Positions 1 to 10,263 of a stretch of 64,000 bases of DNA are shown here, in pieces. This stretch comes from Phaeodactylum tricornutum CCAP 1055/1. Its lineage: Eukaryota; Bacillariophyta; Bacillariophyceae; Surirellales; Neidiaceae. The translations under genes were made by a program, and so were the position numbers. Under the pieces are notes generated by a model. The model had not been told where the DNA came from and did no database searches. It saw nothing but the letters and a program-made list of their open reading frames with translations. Where the stretch lies: NCBI RefSeq assembly GCF_000150955.2, contig NC_011675.1, positions 574,230 through 638,229 of the forward strand. Direction: 5' to 3'. Positions within the stretch are counted from its first letter, which is position 1; each line of letters starts with the position of its first letter.

Positions 1-311
1 CGTTACACAGAATCCCTTAGAAGCGGGACAAGGAGAAATCGAAAAGAGATTGATCAAACGGCAGGTACGTTCATGGTCGAGGTGAGGAGCTGCTGCATTC
101 GTGCAACAAACAAGTTGAACGTGAGTTGTGTAGGCCGTGAGCGCCAGCCTCTCCGTTTCACATATGAACGAGTTTTTATTGGTCTATCCATGTCTGCGAC
201 GAGCAACAGACACATACGCACCACGCAAACAAGGCGCTCATCAGTTCTCTTCGTTGTCTTGGCAGACGTAAGCACCGACCCGAACAACCATTCGTCGCCT
301 CAAATTCAACT
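1..311. other. Left-edge upstream region of the bHLH-PAS gene
   Basis: No gene is supported here. Short ORFs on both strands have no recognisable protein character. The stretch probably holds the promoter and 5' UTR of the gene starting at 312. Confidence 0.5.
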
Positions 312-2007
312 ATGTCGGAAGCAAACAACACCAACAACAACAGCAGCATGAAGAACGTCCTCTCCTCATCCGACACACTTACGCTTAACGTAATGAAGTC
401 TTTGGCTCAGAAACGGAAGAGCGACGATAGCGGGAGCTCGAACGGCGGTAACAACTCGGATAACTCGGCACTTGTGAGCCTTGGCGGTAACTCGTTTGGC
501 TTCAACTTCGACAGCGAAGGAGGTCATTCAACACCCCCAAATTCGGATCAGAATGATAACGGAGGGGACAGTGATGGAAACGGGAACAGACCGATGGAAA
601 CAAAATCCCATGCTGTCACAGTGAGCTCGGGGAACTCATCGGACAACATTTCGAATGGTCAGAGGACTTCGGGCTTTAAATCTTCGATCTCGTCTCTTAC
701 AAACGATAGCAGTTCAAATGAAAACAGAGAGTCGGAATCTCATCAAGCTGCGGCAGCTAACGCCGTTGCGAATCTCCAAATGATTGCGAACTCCTTCGTC
801 GCGAACACAAATGGCAATTTACAAAGAGTAGAGTCAACTTTCTCTCTGGGTAAAAGAAAGGACCGTGAGGCTGACGAGAGCACCGGCTATAACTCAGACG
901 AAGACGGCGATGATCCTTCTCGGGTGGGTTCTTCGTCAAGAGATGGTTCGCACGAAAGTCTAGATGGCGGAAAGCAAGGGAAGGGCTCAAAGAGGAAAAA
1001 GAAGTTAAATGAACGAAAGCGGGAGGAGCGCAACGCTCGAGAAAAGGAGCGGAGCTTTCGAATATCGAAGCAGATCAATGAACTGAGGAGTCTCCTTTCA
1101 AGCGGAGGTGTCATTGTACCAAAGGGCACAAAAAGCTCTGTTCTCACTGAAGCCGCGAATTACATTCGCATTCTCCAGCAGCATCAATATCGATCAGAAA
1201 TGTAAGTCAAGTGGTACAAATATTGAAAATGGCGCATTCCACCAATCTGGCACTCACTGTTTTCTTCATTTCCTTAGTGACCGGCATCAGTTGGTTCAGC
1301 AGATGCAGCTGATAGGAGGTGGGGCGCACGGACCACAGGCGGCAACTGCTATTCGGCATGTGGCCGCCCAGAATGGCGTCTGGTCCCTAGGTAATTTCGG
1401 CGGAGTACCCTCGAAATCCTCTATGTCGTTCTACCAGCCCGCAACGACAGACAGCAACGCTGATGACGGCGAATCTTCGTTTCAGGCGGATCCCACCTCT
1501 CAAGCTTCAGTTGATACACCGGAATATCGATTTGTGTTTAACTCCTGTGGGATCGGAATGGCGTTGGCATCAATGGGAGGAGCCTTCATCGACTGCAACC
1601 AATTGTTCAGCCAGCTATCGAGCTATTCCAAGCAAGAGCTGTGCGCGTTAACAATATTTAATTTGACGGCAAGGCAAGATCTGCAACACGCATTTGATCT
1701 TATCAGTCAAATGATCTCTCCTCCTGTTGATGTTCGAGGCCAAGACACACCACCAAAGGCTATTGTTCTTCGTGGAGCAATGGGGGACCGTACTGATATT
1801 GGTCTCAATGTTTCACTGATCAAAGGCGAGGACGGAATTGCAAAGTGCTTCTGTGTCACTTTGATTAAGAATCCCGAGTCTCCATTTGATTCGGCTAAGC
1901 CCGTACCGGTATCGTTTGAGTCCATTCAAAACAATGCGCCGGTATCCACTGTGGATGATACGAAGACGGAGAGTATGAGTGCGACACCAGCCTTTACCTC
2001 AGGGTAA
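312..2007 (+). CDS. bHLH-PAS transcription factor (RITMO1-like group)
   Basis: Exons 312-1201 and 1278-2007 (intron GTAAGT to TTAG, 76 bp) give 539 aa. The first 225 residues are Ser/Asn/Gly/Asp-rich and probably disordered. A basic helix-loop-helix follows at about residues 229-295, with basic region NERKREERNAREKERSFR and a second helix ending QQHQ; the intron splits the codon just after it. A PAS domain lies at about 377-447 (YRFVFNSCGIGMALASMGG onward). Diatoms have a small bHLH-PAS family that includes the P. tricornutum diel regulator RITMO1 (bHLH1a) and its neighbour bHLH1b; which member this is cannot be decided by eye. It should act in the nucleus as a dimer on E-box-like DNA. The start is the first ATG of the long open frame. 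Confidence 0.85.
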
Positions 2008-2477
2008 ATGCATGGGATATCTTTTTCGTCACTGAAATTTGAGTAATTCTGTTGTTTCGATAGGACGCTGCTCTTTGCGTATTCATACGAAATATATTTC
2101 ATTATATAAGAATAATTATAACAATGTTTATCAGCATACAGTCGGTATCTTAATGATTCTCACAGTCAGCAAGAATAGTGTAGCTTTATGTTCCGGCGTC
2201 CATTCGCAATCGGACTCATTGCCAAATCGAGAGTTTTGCTTGTCCGTCTGCTTTCACACGCATGAACATCCACTTGTCTCGACCTTGAAATGTCCGATGA
2301 TGACGAACGAAGACAGCTTCTCGAATGCACAGTTGGAAAAGCACCATCGTTTGTTCTCTCTGCTGACAGAGAAGAACTGAGACTAACGGGTAGACAAGTC
2401 GTCAGCAGCAAAACAATCGTAGTAGCGACCAAAAAATCTCAGATCGGTTTTTGGGTGTTCATGTACAAATTATTATC
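2008..2477. other. Intergenic region
   Basis: It lies between the stop of the bHLH-PAS gene and the start of a small plastid protein on the same strand. It holds the 3' UTR of one and the promoter of the other. The short ORFs here look random. Confidence 0.5.
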
Positions 2478-2876
2478 ATGATGTCAGCTGTAAAATCTCT
2501 CCTCGTCGTTATCATTGCTATTCTGATATCCACAACTGTTGGATTCTTGCCTCGCCTCCCGGTGAGACATCTCTCTCCCAGCATCAGCGATGCTTTGTCC
2601 CGTTTCATATTAAAGGAAAGCGGAGGTAATAACGAAGAAAGCATGCCTCCTTCAAAACTTTCATTGGAAGAGAAGATGAAAAACTGGGAAGCTACAGAAG
2701 AAGAACAAAAAGCCGCGAGCCTAGGGGGTGTTGTTCCTGGACGTTCGGATGCATTTGATATTGGTCTTTTTGTTCTCTTTCCACTCATGGTGTTGTCAGG
2801 CTTAGCGTTTGCCTTTTTCCCGTTAATCATGGACAAAATAGACGTCGACAGTGTGGGCCCGCCGCCGATGGTGTAG
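2478..2876 (+). CDS. Small plastid-targeted single-pass membrane protein, function unknown
   Basis: 132 aa in a single exon. The open frame extends a few codons upstream but has no ATG before 2478, where two adjacent ATGs occur; I took the first. Residues 1-22 form a signal peptide (LLVVIIAILISTTVG) ending in VGFLPRLP, a diatom plastid motif with Phe at +1, followed by a short Ser/Arg-bearing transit stretch. The mature part is short and charged (SLEEKMKNWEATEEEQKA) and has one hydrophobic helix near the C-terminus (DIGLFVLFPLMVLSGLAFAFF), ending PPPMV. That layout fits a small thylakoid or envelope protein with one membrane anchor. I do not recognise the family. Plastid location is inferred from the N-terminus alone. 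Confidence 0.7.
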   Translation: MMSAVKSLLVVIIAILISTTVGFLPRLPVRHLSPSISDALSRFILKESGGNNEESMPPSKLSLEEKMKNWEATEEEQKAASLGGVVPGRSDAFDIGLFVLFPLMVLSGLAFAFFPLIMDKIDVDSVGPPPMV

Positions 2877-3136
2877 TCTTCATCTTGATCCACAGAACTG
2901 TCTCCCAATAATGCGACATCGGTTCGCCAAGATGATAGATTTACATTCGGATCAACGTCAAGAATCGACACAAGCTTATGCTATCACACATGTAAGGGTA
3001 TTTATTTAGTGATCATCCAGAAAACGTTCGAAAGCTTCGAACCACCAGCATGCGGCTGGGTCAATAGCTCTTTCACTAAAAATAAAAACATGGCAAAGAG
3101 AGAATGCATTAAGTTATTTTGTCTTAAAAATCAAAC

Positions 3137-4405
3137 CTAAGACGCATGCATTTTCTGGCAGAACTTGAGTGCGCGGGAGCACTTATGCAAGGTCGCCATC
3201 AACGCAGCCAGTTCCACACGATGGATGTGCGTAGGATCGCCGCCTTTACCAGTCCGTCCCAAAAGAATTTGCAGGGCTGTTGATAGACCCATAACAGAGA
3301 TCTTGCCGTGCAGACGGCACTTATTGCACTGGACACAGTTCATAATACGAAGGAGTTCACGTGTCCGCATACGTGCTTCCCACAGGGCATCTGAAGAGTC
3401 CGAGTCCTTAATAGCTCTAGCTTTGAGTCTGGTGAAGGCAATATCAACGGTCGGTTCCACAAGAAGTGGCGATTCAAGTATATGGCGAAGGTCGTTTGAA
3501 GTGTCCATGCTGACCTTTCCTGATTTCATATCGTTGTACAAACGATCACGAGCTTTCGAAACTGCTGTTAACATCAACATAAAACAAAAGTAAAGATTTT
3601 CCAAAGCCAAAGGAGTTTCACCTTCAGGCGAAAGTCTGCGTGCAAACTCAGCTTTTGGGTCTCTCCAGATTTCATCCTCTTCAAACTCTTCCCCACCATC
3701 TAGCTTTTCTTGAATACCTTGGATGACTTGGGCAGAGATCATAGAGTGTAGTCCAGAGACAGCCTTGTTGTAATCTGCCTTCCAGTGATCATCATCAAAG
3801 TCAAATTCCTGAAAACAAATACGGTTGTGAATAAAGTTCCAAACTTCGGACCCGTCATAATTAGTGTATCCTTCCGGAAACATCTCGGTATCATAATAAT
3901 CAGAGCTGGGCATATCCCATCGCCCCCATCCATCCAATTCAAACCCGGCCTCGTCCATGTCTATTTCACGAATAGTTTCCGGAACCTGGAAGCAATTCCA
4001 ACATACGGCTGAGAACACAAAAATCCATCTGGTTGCCAAACTTCAACAAACACCTACCTCATCTTCGTCTACGGGGTAAATCTCGCAGCTTTGCGTGTAG
4101 CACTCAAAGAGCTCTTGTGGCATGTACTCGCAGCTGGCAAGAATGTCAACACTGTAATAGCGGAACTCATCCTGCTTTCGCAACGCTTCTAGGCTTTTAA
4201 AAAGATCCAAGTTGTTGGCATTGATTGCCTCAATACCTGGCAATAGGTCTTCGTTGGATGATATCACTGAAGTACTCTTAAGATTCGGAAGCCTGGAGCG
4301 GCTTCCCAGATGTACGGCCGCGATACCAGCTGGTTTCGGTGAAATAAAGGCTCTTACGGAAATTTGGCCAATGGATGCCGCTGTTAGAACTGATAGCGGT
4401 TTCAT
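3137..4405 (-). CDS. ERO1-family thiol oxidase with a bipartite, plastid-type presequence
   Basis: Exons 4405-4058 and 3985-3137 (intron 72 bp) give 398 aa. ERO1 is an FAD enzyme that passes oxidising equivalents to protein disulfide isomerase in the ER and reduces oxygen. Family hallmarks are clear: FRYYSVDIL near residue 81, the shuttle pair C102-x4-C107 (CYTQSC), GYTNYDGSEVWNFI, the FAD-region SGLHSMIS and NLYFCFML segments, and the inner active site C333-V-Q-C336-N-K-C339 followed by RLHGK. The N-terminus (MKPLSVLTAASIGQISVRAF, then ISPKPAGIAAVHLGSRSR) is a weak signal peptide followed by a basic, acid-free stretch, as in diatom plastid or periplastid proteins. The N-terminal CxC cysteines of animal ERO1 and the third cysteine after the shuttle pair, which has a regulatory partner role in animals, are absent. 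Family assignment is firm; location is inference. Confidence 0.88.
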
Positions 4406-4964
4406 TGTCGCGCTGTACGGTGGCTGACTGGCAGTCGATTGACGAGCAATTGATGCGATTGAAACAAAAAGATTTCGGGGAAAATACGATACGCCTTGCT
4501 TAGCTGCCTAGCCTTTGCAGAATGTATTTCTCGGCGGCAGGGAGGGTACTTCTACAAATCTTAAAAATATTGATAACACGGTGTTTTGTCTGTTGTTCAC
4601 AGTCAAATTTTGTTGCGATCTTCCTTCCATCGGAGCCAGATGCCAAGATGCCAAGATGCTTGTGTATTTCGCAAAACTCCCCTAAAATGTCGAATAATCG
4701 GGGGCGGAGACGGACGAACATAGGCCTGCGTCCGTTGTCGTCCGCTAAAAGGATTTGCGTTTTTTGAACAGAACTGTAAATAATGTGTCGGATGCTGCCG
4801 AAACTCTTGAGGCAAAGCGCCCACGTCTAGTTGGGAGCACCAGTTCAAACCAACATATCAGAGCGAACGACGGATGAGAGATATGTCGAGTAAGTGCAAA
4901 CCGATTTCTAGATTACTAACAGTCATTTACAATTAAGTCTTATGAGCGTGAAAAAAGTTCCTCT
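4406..4964. other. Intergenic region between ERO1-like and Su(z)12-like genes
   Basis: Both flanking genes lie on the minus strand, so this holds the promoter of the ERO1-like gene and the 3' UTR of the Su(z)12-like gene. The only ORF worth recording is the weak one at 4500-4721. Confidence 0.4.
4500..4721 (-). CDS. Possible small protein of 73 aa (weak)
   Basis: An ATG-started ORF on the minus strand lies 95 bp upstream of the ERO1-like start. It has a balanced composition and looks more protein-like than neighbouring chance ORFs: an amphipathic stretch RLFDILGEFCEIHKHLGI, then a basic C-terminus ending YILQRLGS. I recognise no family and see no targeting signal. It could equally be a chance ORF in the ERO1 promoter. 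Conservation in another diatom or a transcript would decide. Confidence 0.2.
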   Translation of the reverse strand: MFVRLRPRLFDILGEFCEIHKHLGILASGSDGRKIATKFDCEQQTKHRVINIFKICRSTLPAAEKYILQRLGS

Positions 4965-6085
4965 TTATGGACTGTTAAACGGAACAAGATTATTGTAAGC
5001 AACAATAGTTGCAAAAAGATCGTCTCCATTTATATGTCCTTCGTCCCAAAGATTCGTGACATGTTTTAACATCTCCTCGTGGTAGCCCTCTTTGCAAATT
5101 ATTTCGTAGTTTTGAGTAACAAACTCAATGGTAAGCTTTGGTATATCCTTTTGTGGCGTATGCGGTTGACGTTTGATAAAATCGTTCCATAGTTTCAGGA
5201 ATCCCTTCTCACTAGCTGTAATATCGTCGAAGTCGTCCAAAAACTAGGGAAAGACAGCCGCACCAGATGAGCGAACGCCAGTGAAGAAATCGCGCCATGG
5301 CTCAAGTGCGACGAACTTACTGCTTCATCCATTTGATTCCTCCACATCAAGTCTATAGAGTCTTCAGGATCAATATCTAACATCCACTCTCCAATTGCGA
5401 CCTTTCTGAAATTGGTCATGTGATAATACGCTCTCTTTGGCGGGCGAAGACCATTGCGAATCGCGATTTCCAGATCAAAGCTTTGAGAAGAAGCGTCATC
5501 CTTAACTACCTCAAGGCAATACAATGCATTCAAGCCGTCAGGAGAAAAGTCTGATTCTTTTTTCCGTTTCCCTGAAATGTGGATCTATTATAAAAATGGT
5601 ATGCAGTTGCGATGCTGTGAGCTATAATCGACCTCGAGAGGAATCCACATAGACAAATCACTTCCTCACCGTCCCGTCCTCTGCCCGTAACGCTCGAAAG
5701 AGAATGCCTTCGTGGTTTCTATTCATGTGTATCCACAGAGTATCCATGCTAATCTGCCGAAGAAAAACAGGAATACCCTTCAGATAAAAGAGCTTTGCAG
5801 AACTTTGGCAAATGATACGAGGTGCCATGAGAGGTATTGACTTACCGAAACATTACTACAGAAATGGCATAATAGATGTGTGCACTTTTTTGTAATCACA
5901 CATGGGCGCCGATTGGAGTCTTTAAGCGAGTGAAAGAAGTACGGGCGCTTCAATGGACCTTGCCCTTGGACGTCCTGGATAAGCGAAATATTTCGACGTA
6001 AATGCGTCGGTGGGCTCTTGTTGAAGTTGGACCGATTATTTGTTGCCGAAGCACTTGTCGAAAATTTGTCTCTCATAAGAGGCAT
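4965..6085 (-). CDS. Su(z)12-like Polycomb repressive complex 2 subunit (C2H2 finger + VEFS box)
   Basis: Four exons, 6085-5846, 5753-5670, 5584-5321 and 5243-4965, give 288 aa. Su(z)12 is a core PRC2 subunit that, with E(z) and Esc, methylates histone H3 lysine 27 in the nucleus. A C2H2 zinc finger is split by intron 1: C73-x2-C76 (LLCHFC) in exon 1 and H89-x4-H94 (TLWIHMNRNH) in exon 2. A VEFS box follows: AYYHMTNFRKV, DSIDLMWRNQMDEAFLDDF, ASEKGFLKLWNDFIKRQ and FVTQNYEII. The protein is much shorter than the roughly 700 aa animal and plant members, mainly at the N-terminus. The start at 6085 is the first ATG in the exon; the open frame continues to a possible acceptor AG near 6110, so a further 5' exon is possible. 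The exon 2/3 junction uses the acceptor TAATAG, which keeps the frame. Confidence 0.82.
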
Positions 6086-6507
6086 GACACGAATAGGTCT
6101 AATCAAAAGCTGAGATCAGAGCGATTTCGACAATTTACATTGACAGTAAAGTATTGGGAGATGGCAGGCATGGTCCATTGTCGATGGCACGCGATAAATC
6201 CATAATCAGCAAATGAGTTTTGCCAGGAACACCAATGAGAAGGTTAAACTCGGGTATTTGATTTGTCAAACATTTACAATTTATTATACTGTCTCTCTAC
6301 TAGTCTATAGGAGCTTTGTATCTCACAGATATCTTTTTGATGTCACAGCCAGATATCCGCGATCCGTACAGCAAAAACAAAATACTGATGCTTGCTGCTC
6401 CTGCTGCTTACGCTACACGAAGAAAAGTTTCAATGTAAGATCAGTTGGTTTCATCAGTCGTCTCTTCGCTGTCCTTTTTTACTCCGTGCAATTAAAAGCA
6501 TCTAACA
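6086..6507. other. Divergent upstream region of Su(z)12-like and gamma-CA genes
   Basis: A head-to-head spacer presumably carrying both promoters. A minus-strand ATG near 6199 followed by about 20 codons could be part of a 5' exon of the Su(z)12-like gene, but no normal-sized intron joins it. Confidence 0.4.
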
Positions 6508-7536
6508 ATGTCATCATTGGTGGCTCGCGCGTCAAATGGCCTAGCTGGGATGATGCGAAAGGTGGGGTAAGTCGTCGGAAATGTACCATTGACGTGTGTT
6601 GACTGTTTCTGCCTGCTCTTGTTCAAATAGATTTACAAAGGCCTTTCTCTCATCATGCTTCGAAAATTCATAGCTCTGCTTTTGATAGCATGGGAAAGGG
6701 CTTGGAAATAACCAAGTATACCGAGAAGCTAGTCCCATCCACACGCTTTGTCGCCGTCGACGGTATGGTGCCGAAGATATCGGACAAAGGTGCTTTTGTG
6801 GCCCCCTCAGCTGCTGTAATCGGCGATGTCACGATCGGAAAGGCTTCTAGGTAGGTATTGATCGCCTCTTGCCAGTATTGCTGTCTCCTGCCTATGGATT
6901 GGCTGACGAAAGACATCGCATCTTTCTTGTTTCAGTATTTGGTATGGTGCGACTGTTCGCGGTGATGTCAATACTATCACAATCGGTGACTATACCAACA
7001 TTGGCGATCGCGCCGTCGTACACGTAGCTCGAATTCAAGGTGATTTTGCGACAAGCATTGGAAACAATGTAACAATTGGTGCCGGCGCTCTGATTCACGC
7101 GGCGACGCTGAAGGACAATTGTGTTGTTGGAGAATCTGCTCAAGTGTTGGACGGCGCAACGGTCGAATCGAACGTGATCATTGCACCTGCGGCTATTGTC
7201 ACGCCTGGAACGATGGTACCAAGCGGCGAGCTATGGGCCGGATCCCCAGCGAAAATGATTCGTGTTTTGACGGAAGACGAGATTGCAGCCATTCCCAAAC
7301 AAGCCAGCGAAACAGCAGCTTTAGCCTCGATGCACGCCATTGAACACTCAAAAAGCTATGAGCAAGTTATGGAAGAGGAACAAGTGGCAGAGAATGAATT
7401 GTATCGGGAGGTACCTGTCCCAAAACAAACCGAGAATCCTTTGGGCGATGTTTTGGGACAAGGCATGCCTGGACGGATCTTTCGCTCCACTTTGTCTCAC
7501 CCGGAAGACATTTACAAAGGTCAGCAGCCGAAATAG
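6508..7536 (+). CDS. Gamma-carbonic anhydrase-like protein, mitochondrial
   Basis: Exons 6508-6566, 6641-6850 and 6936-7536 give 289 aa. The acceptor at 6640 was chosen because it restores the frame. The N-terminus MSSLVARASNGLAGMMRKVG is basic and lacks acids, a typical mitochondrial presequence. The body is a left-handed beta helix of hexapeptide repeats: APSAAVIGDVTIG, WYGATVRGDVNTITIG, TNIGDRAVVHVARIQGDF and SIGNNVTIGAGALIHAATL. Gamma-CA and gamma-CA-like proteins form the matrix-side arm of mitochondrial complex I in plants and algae. Of the three zinc histidines, those of VVHV and LIHA are present, but the usual GHSAVLH site reads GAGALIH, so one ligand is alanine. That favours a structural CAL-type subunit or a non-standard metal site. 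The C-terminus extends about 80 residues beyond the helix. Confidence 0.88.
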
Positions 7537-7969
7537 GGTGCTATATCCTTTATCAAATAACATTTCAACACTCATCTTTGTCGTACAAACGACGCGGACG
7601 AGCGCTTTTAAGAGAATTGAGCATTCATGACGAGCAACATCGTAGCGAGAAAATTGATTAAACTCCATCGCAGTTGCAATAAGTGAAAGCTATCGAGTTG
7701 ACTACTACCATGCAGGAAAATTCATCTCGTATTAGATTCACCGTATAAAAGACAGTTGTGATAGCCTTCCGATGATCCCTATTACTATTGCTACCAGTAA
7801 ACATTCGTCGTTTTACTAAAAAGCACAACTAGAGGGAGAAAGACAGGTACGCCAGAGACAATACTGGCCGCCTTGGTTTTCCAGCACGGAGCGCACATTG
7901 CGTCAAAGCTACTGAACGGCAAATACAACATCCGATGAGTCGTACTGGTGAGCCATGTACTCTTCATTT
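7537..7969. other. Tail-to-tail spacer
   Basis: The 3' flanks of the gamma-CA-like gene and the convergent CKS gene. I see no gene or repeat in it. Confidence 0.5.
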
Positions 7970-8534
7970 TTATTTGCGTAGGCCGAACTGGTTCTTGTAC
8001 TCTTCGCGAGCGGCTCGCAACAATTTGGGGTCCACCTCACCCGTTTGGGGATCGGTACCCAATGGACGTCGGAACAGAAGAATATGGGGTTCCGGGCTGA
8101 ACACATATATAAAAAGAAAAGGATGAGGGTGTTCTCGACCACACAAGATTTCCGTTTGAATCCTATCAGGGTTTTGCGAACATGAAAGTGACAAATGACA
8201 TACCGATGAATTGCATAGTGGTGCCATCCGCGACTTTGTTGTACGCCAATTCGACGCCATTCTGATTCGGACAAAATCCGACCTTTGGGCAACGTCTTGG
8301 CAAGCTCTTTGGGAAGAATGACGTGCCTTACAATTGAGATTATTGAGAGGACTAGTTAGTGCAGACTACTCAATGTAAGCATTAGCTCGGTCGCAAATTC
8401 CTATGCGAGCCTTCAAGTGGGATGTACTGCTTTTCGAAAGCTTGACGAGTCCTGGCTTCACATCAAACAACTTACCGATATTCGTTATTGTCGTCTGCGT
8501 ATTTTTCACTGTATTCGATACGGGAGGCGCTCAT
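7970..8534 (-). CDS. CKS1: Cyclin-dependent kinase regulatory subunit (CKS1/Suc1)
   Basis: Exons 8534-8476, 8326-8204 and 8096-7970 give 83 aa; both introns interrupt the protein in phase 2 at an Arg codon. CKS proteins bind CDKs and phosphothreonine sites and promote multisite phosphorylation in the cell cycle. The protein shows the family's core in order: [55 protein letters not shown] and [13 protein letters not shown]. The cationic phosphate-binding residues and the [10 protein letters not shown] beta-hinge motif are intact. A 24-residue tail ([20 protein letters not shown] and beyond) follows, as in other stramenopiles. Family membership is clear. Confidence 0.95.
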
Positions 8535-9071
8535 GGTTCAAAACTAAAGAGTGGAGATATGGTTTCAAAGGGAAATGACATTGTAGTGTAACGTTCTTTT
8601 TTTTCCCTGCGTCGTCGATTCCGATTAGCTCTCGCCACAGCAAGTATAAAGCTAACAGGGGTGGTCCGTAAACGATAGGCCACCCGCAAGTAAAATTTTC
8701 AAAAAAATAAATATTGGTCTTGTCCGTTAACTTTATTTTAAATTGTGACATTTCCTCCAGGGATTTGGAATCTCTTCTCTGGCTAGCCATTTGTTTGCTT
8801 CCTTCCAATTCTATACCAGTTGCGAAAAACTCCGAAATACTACTGTAATGTGAGAGTGCTACGTAAAAACCGGAGTGGCACAATCAACAAGAACCATACA
8901 TATAGCGCCAAGCCCTGAATGATTTTTGGTGCCATTGGTTTTGTCGGCTCCTTGCCAAGTATTCTTTCACTACTTTGATTTCTTCGTCTGACACTGGCAA
9001 GATTTACTTACGCACGGATTATAATCTGTACAAAACTTTTGTTAGTGCCTGTAAGACATCGAAGAATTTGA
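8535..9071. other. Divergent upstream region of CKS1 and a histidine phosphatase
   Basis: A head-to-head spacer that presumably holds both promoters. Overlapping minus-strand ORFs here continue into CKS exon 1 in another frame and look like chance. Confidence 0.45.
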
Positions 9072-10263
9072 ATGATGGAAAATCTCTGGCGCGAGGTGCA
9101 TGAGTGGATGGCCGAAGACTTGGCACGTCCAGTGCTCATACTGGTCAGCGGTATGCTTCTGTTCAATTTACCGACGTTGCTCTATAAAATACGGATGTTT
9201 CTTCGCGTTGCGCTCTACTTTGTTTTTTGCTGGGACAAAACCTGGAAAAAGCCTCAGGATCCCGGGGGTATCTTTGGACCACATCTGAGTCAGGGACTTC
9301 CGGTGGATCGAAAGACCATTTACTTCGTACGCCACGGTGAATCTACTTGGAACGATACTTTTAACAAGGGAAAACATCGATCAACAGCGGCCTTTATTCT
9401 GGGATTTATTCCCGGCCTGGTAAAAGCATTTCTCTACGAGCTTTATCTCCTGCTAAGCGGGAAACTGGATAGGTGGGTGCGTCGACGCATCATTTATTTG
9501 ATCCTCGCCTCTAGGCGAACTATTGTTTGAGTTTTAACCCAAATCAAAACAAGCCAACCTCATTTTCGTATTTACTATTCACAGCTGGTTCTACGACTCT
9601 CCGATTTCAACTTTGGGTTTGTCGCAGGCGGATGAGCTGGCTTCGTTTTTCAAAGACAAACCACTGAATGGGCCAGAAGCCCAGCACATTCAGATTCTAC
9701 GTGCTGACCCTGGTGCTCCACCTTCCAAGATTGTTTGTTCGCCACTGCGTAGAGCTGTAGCAACCATTGCTGCCGGCTTTCGCGATCGTTTCAACCGTCG
9801 ACCGGATGAAAAGATACTGGTCGTCAATCATTTGCAAGAGATCTCGCGCAACCCAGATACATTATGCATAACGCCACCACATGCTCAGATTCAATCTTCT
9901 TGGGTCGAAAAGTCTTCCAACGTGTGCGATTTCCAAATTCTCTACGATAGTCAAGTAGATATGAGTTTGCACGTCGGTGACAAGGCACTCAACACGAACG
10001 GGCTCAAACGCATGACGGACTTTTGTGAGTTTTTGTTTTCACCATCGGTGAAGGAGGATTTCGTTATTGCAGGAGGTCACTCGATATGGTTCCGTGCTTT
10101 TTTTCAAATGTTTCTCCCCTACTCAGTGCATCATGCTTCAAAAAGCAAAAAGATTGTCAATGGAGGAGTTGTTGTGTTCGATTTAATGAAAGCGGAAACG
10201 AAGCGCGGGCCGAAATATATGATTGACCCGAAAACGATATCCGTGGTTTATGGTGGTTTCTAG
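9072..10263 (+). CDS. Membrane-anchored histidine phosphatase (phosphoglycerate mutase-like)
   Basis: Exons 9072-9472 and 9585-10263 give 359 aa. The phosphoacceptor motif FVRHGESTWND lies near residue 89 and the second catalytic histidine in IAGGHSIWFRAFF near residue 300. An arginine-bearing SPLRRAVATIAAGF sits between them, as expected for the branch 1 or 2 histidine phosphatase fold. The first 60 residues are hydrophobic (RPVLILVSGMLLFNLPTLLY, then MFLRVALYFVFCW), and a further hydrophobic stretch (ILGFIPGLVKAFLYELYLLL) follows the RHG motif, so membrane association is likely. Substrate is unknown; a glycolytic mutase is unlikely given the anchor and insert. Two adjacent ATGs start the frame and the first was used. 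Confidence 0.8.

Noticed and set aside
4522-4848. Overlapping ORFs on both strands upstream of the ERO1-like gene
   Set aside because: Only the 73-codon minus ORF at 4500-4721 looked worth recording; the others overlap it in other frames.
6120-6199. Candidate first exon for the Su(z)12-like gene
   Set aside because: A short ATG-led frame ends at a GTAAAT, but the gap to the next acceptor is about 29 bp, too short for an intron.
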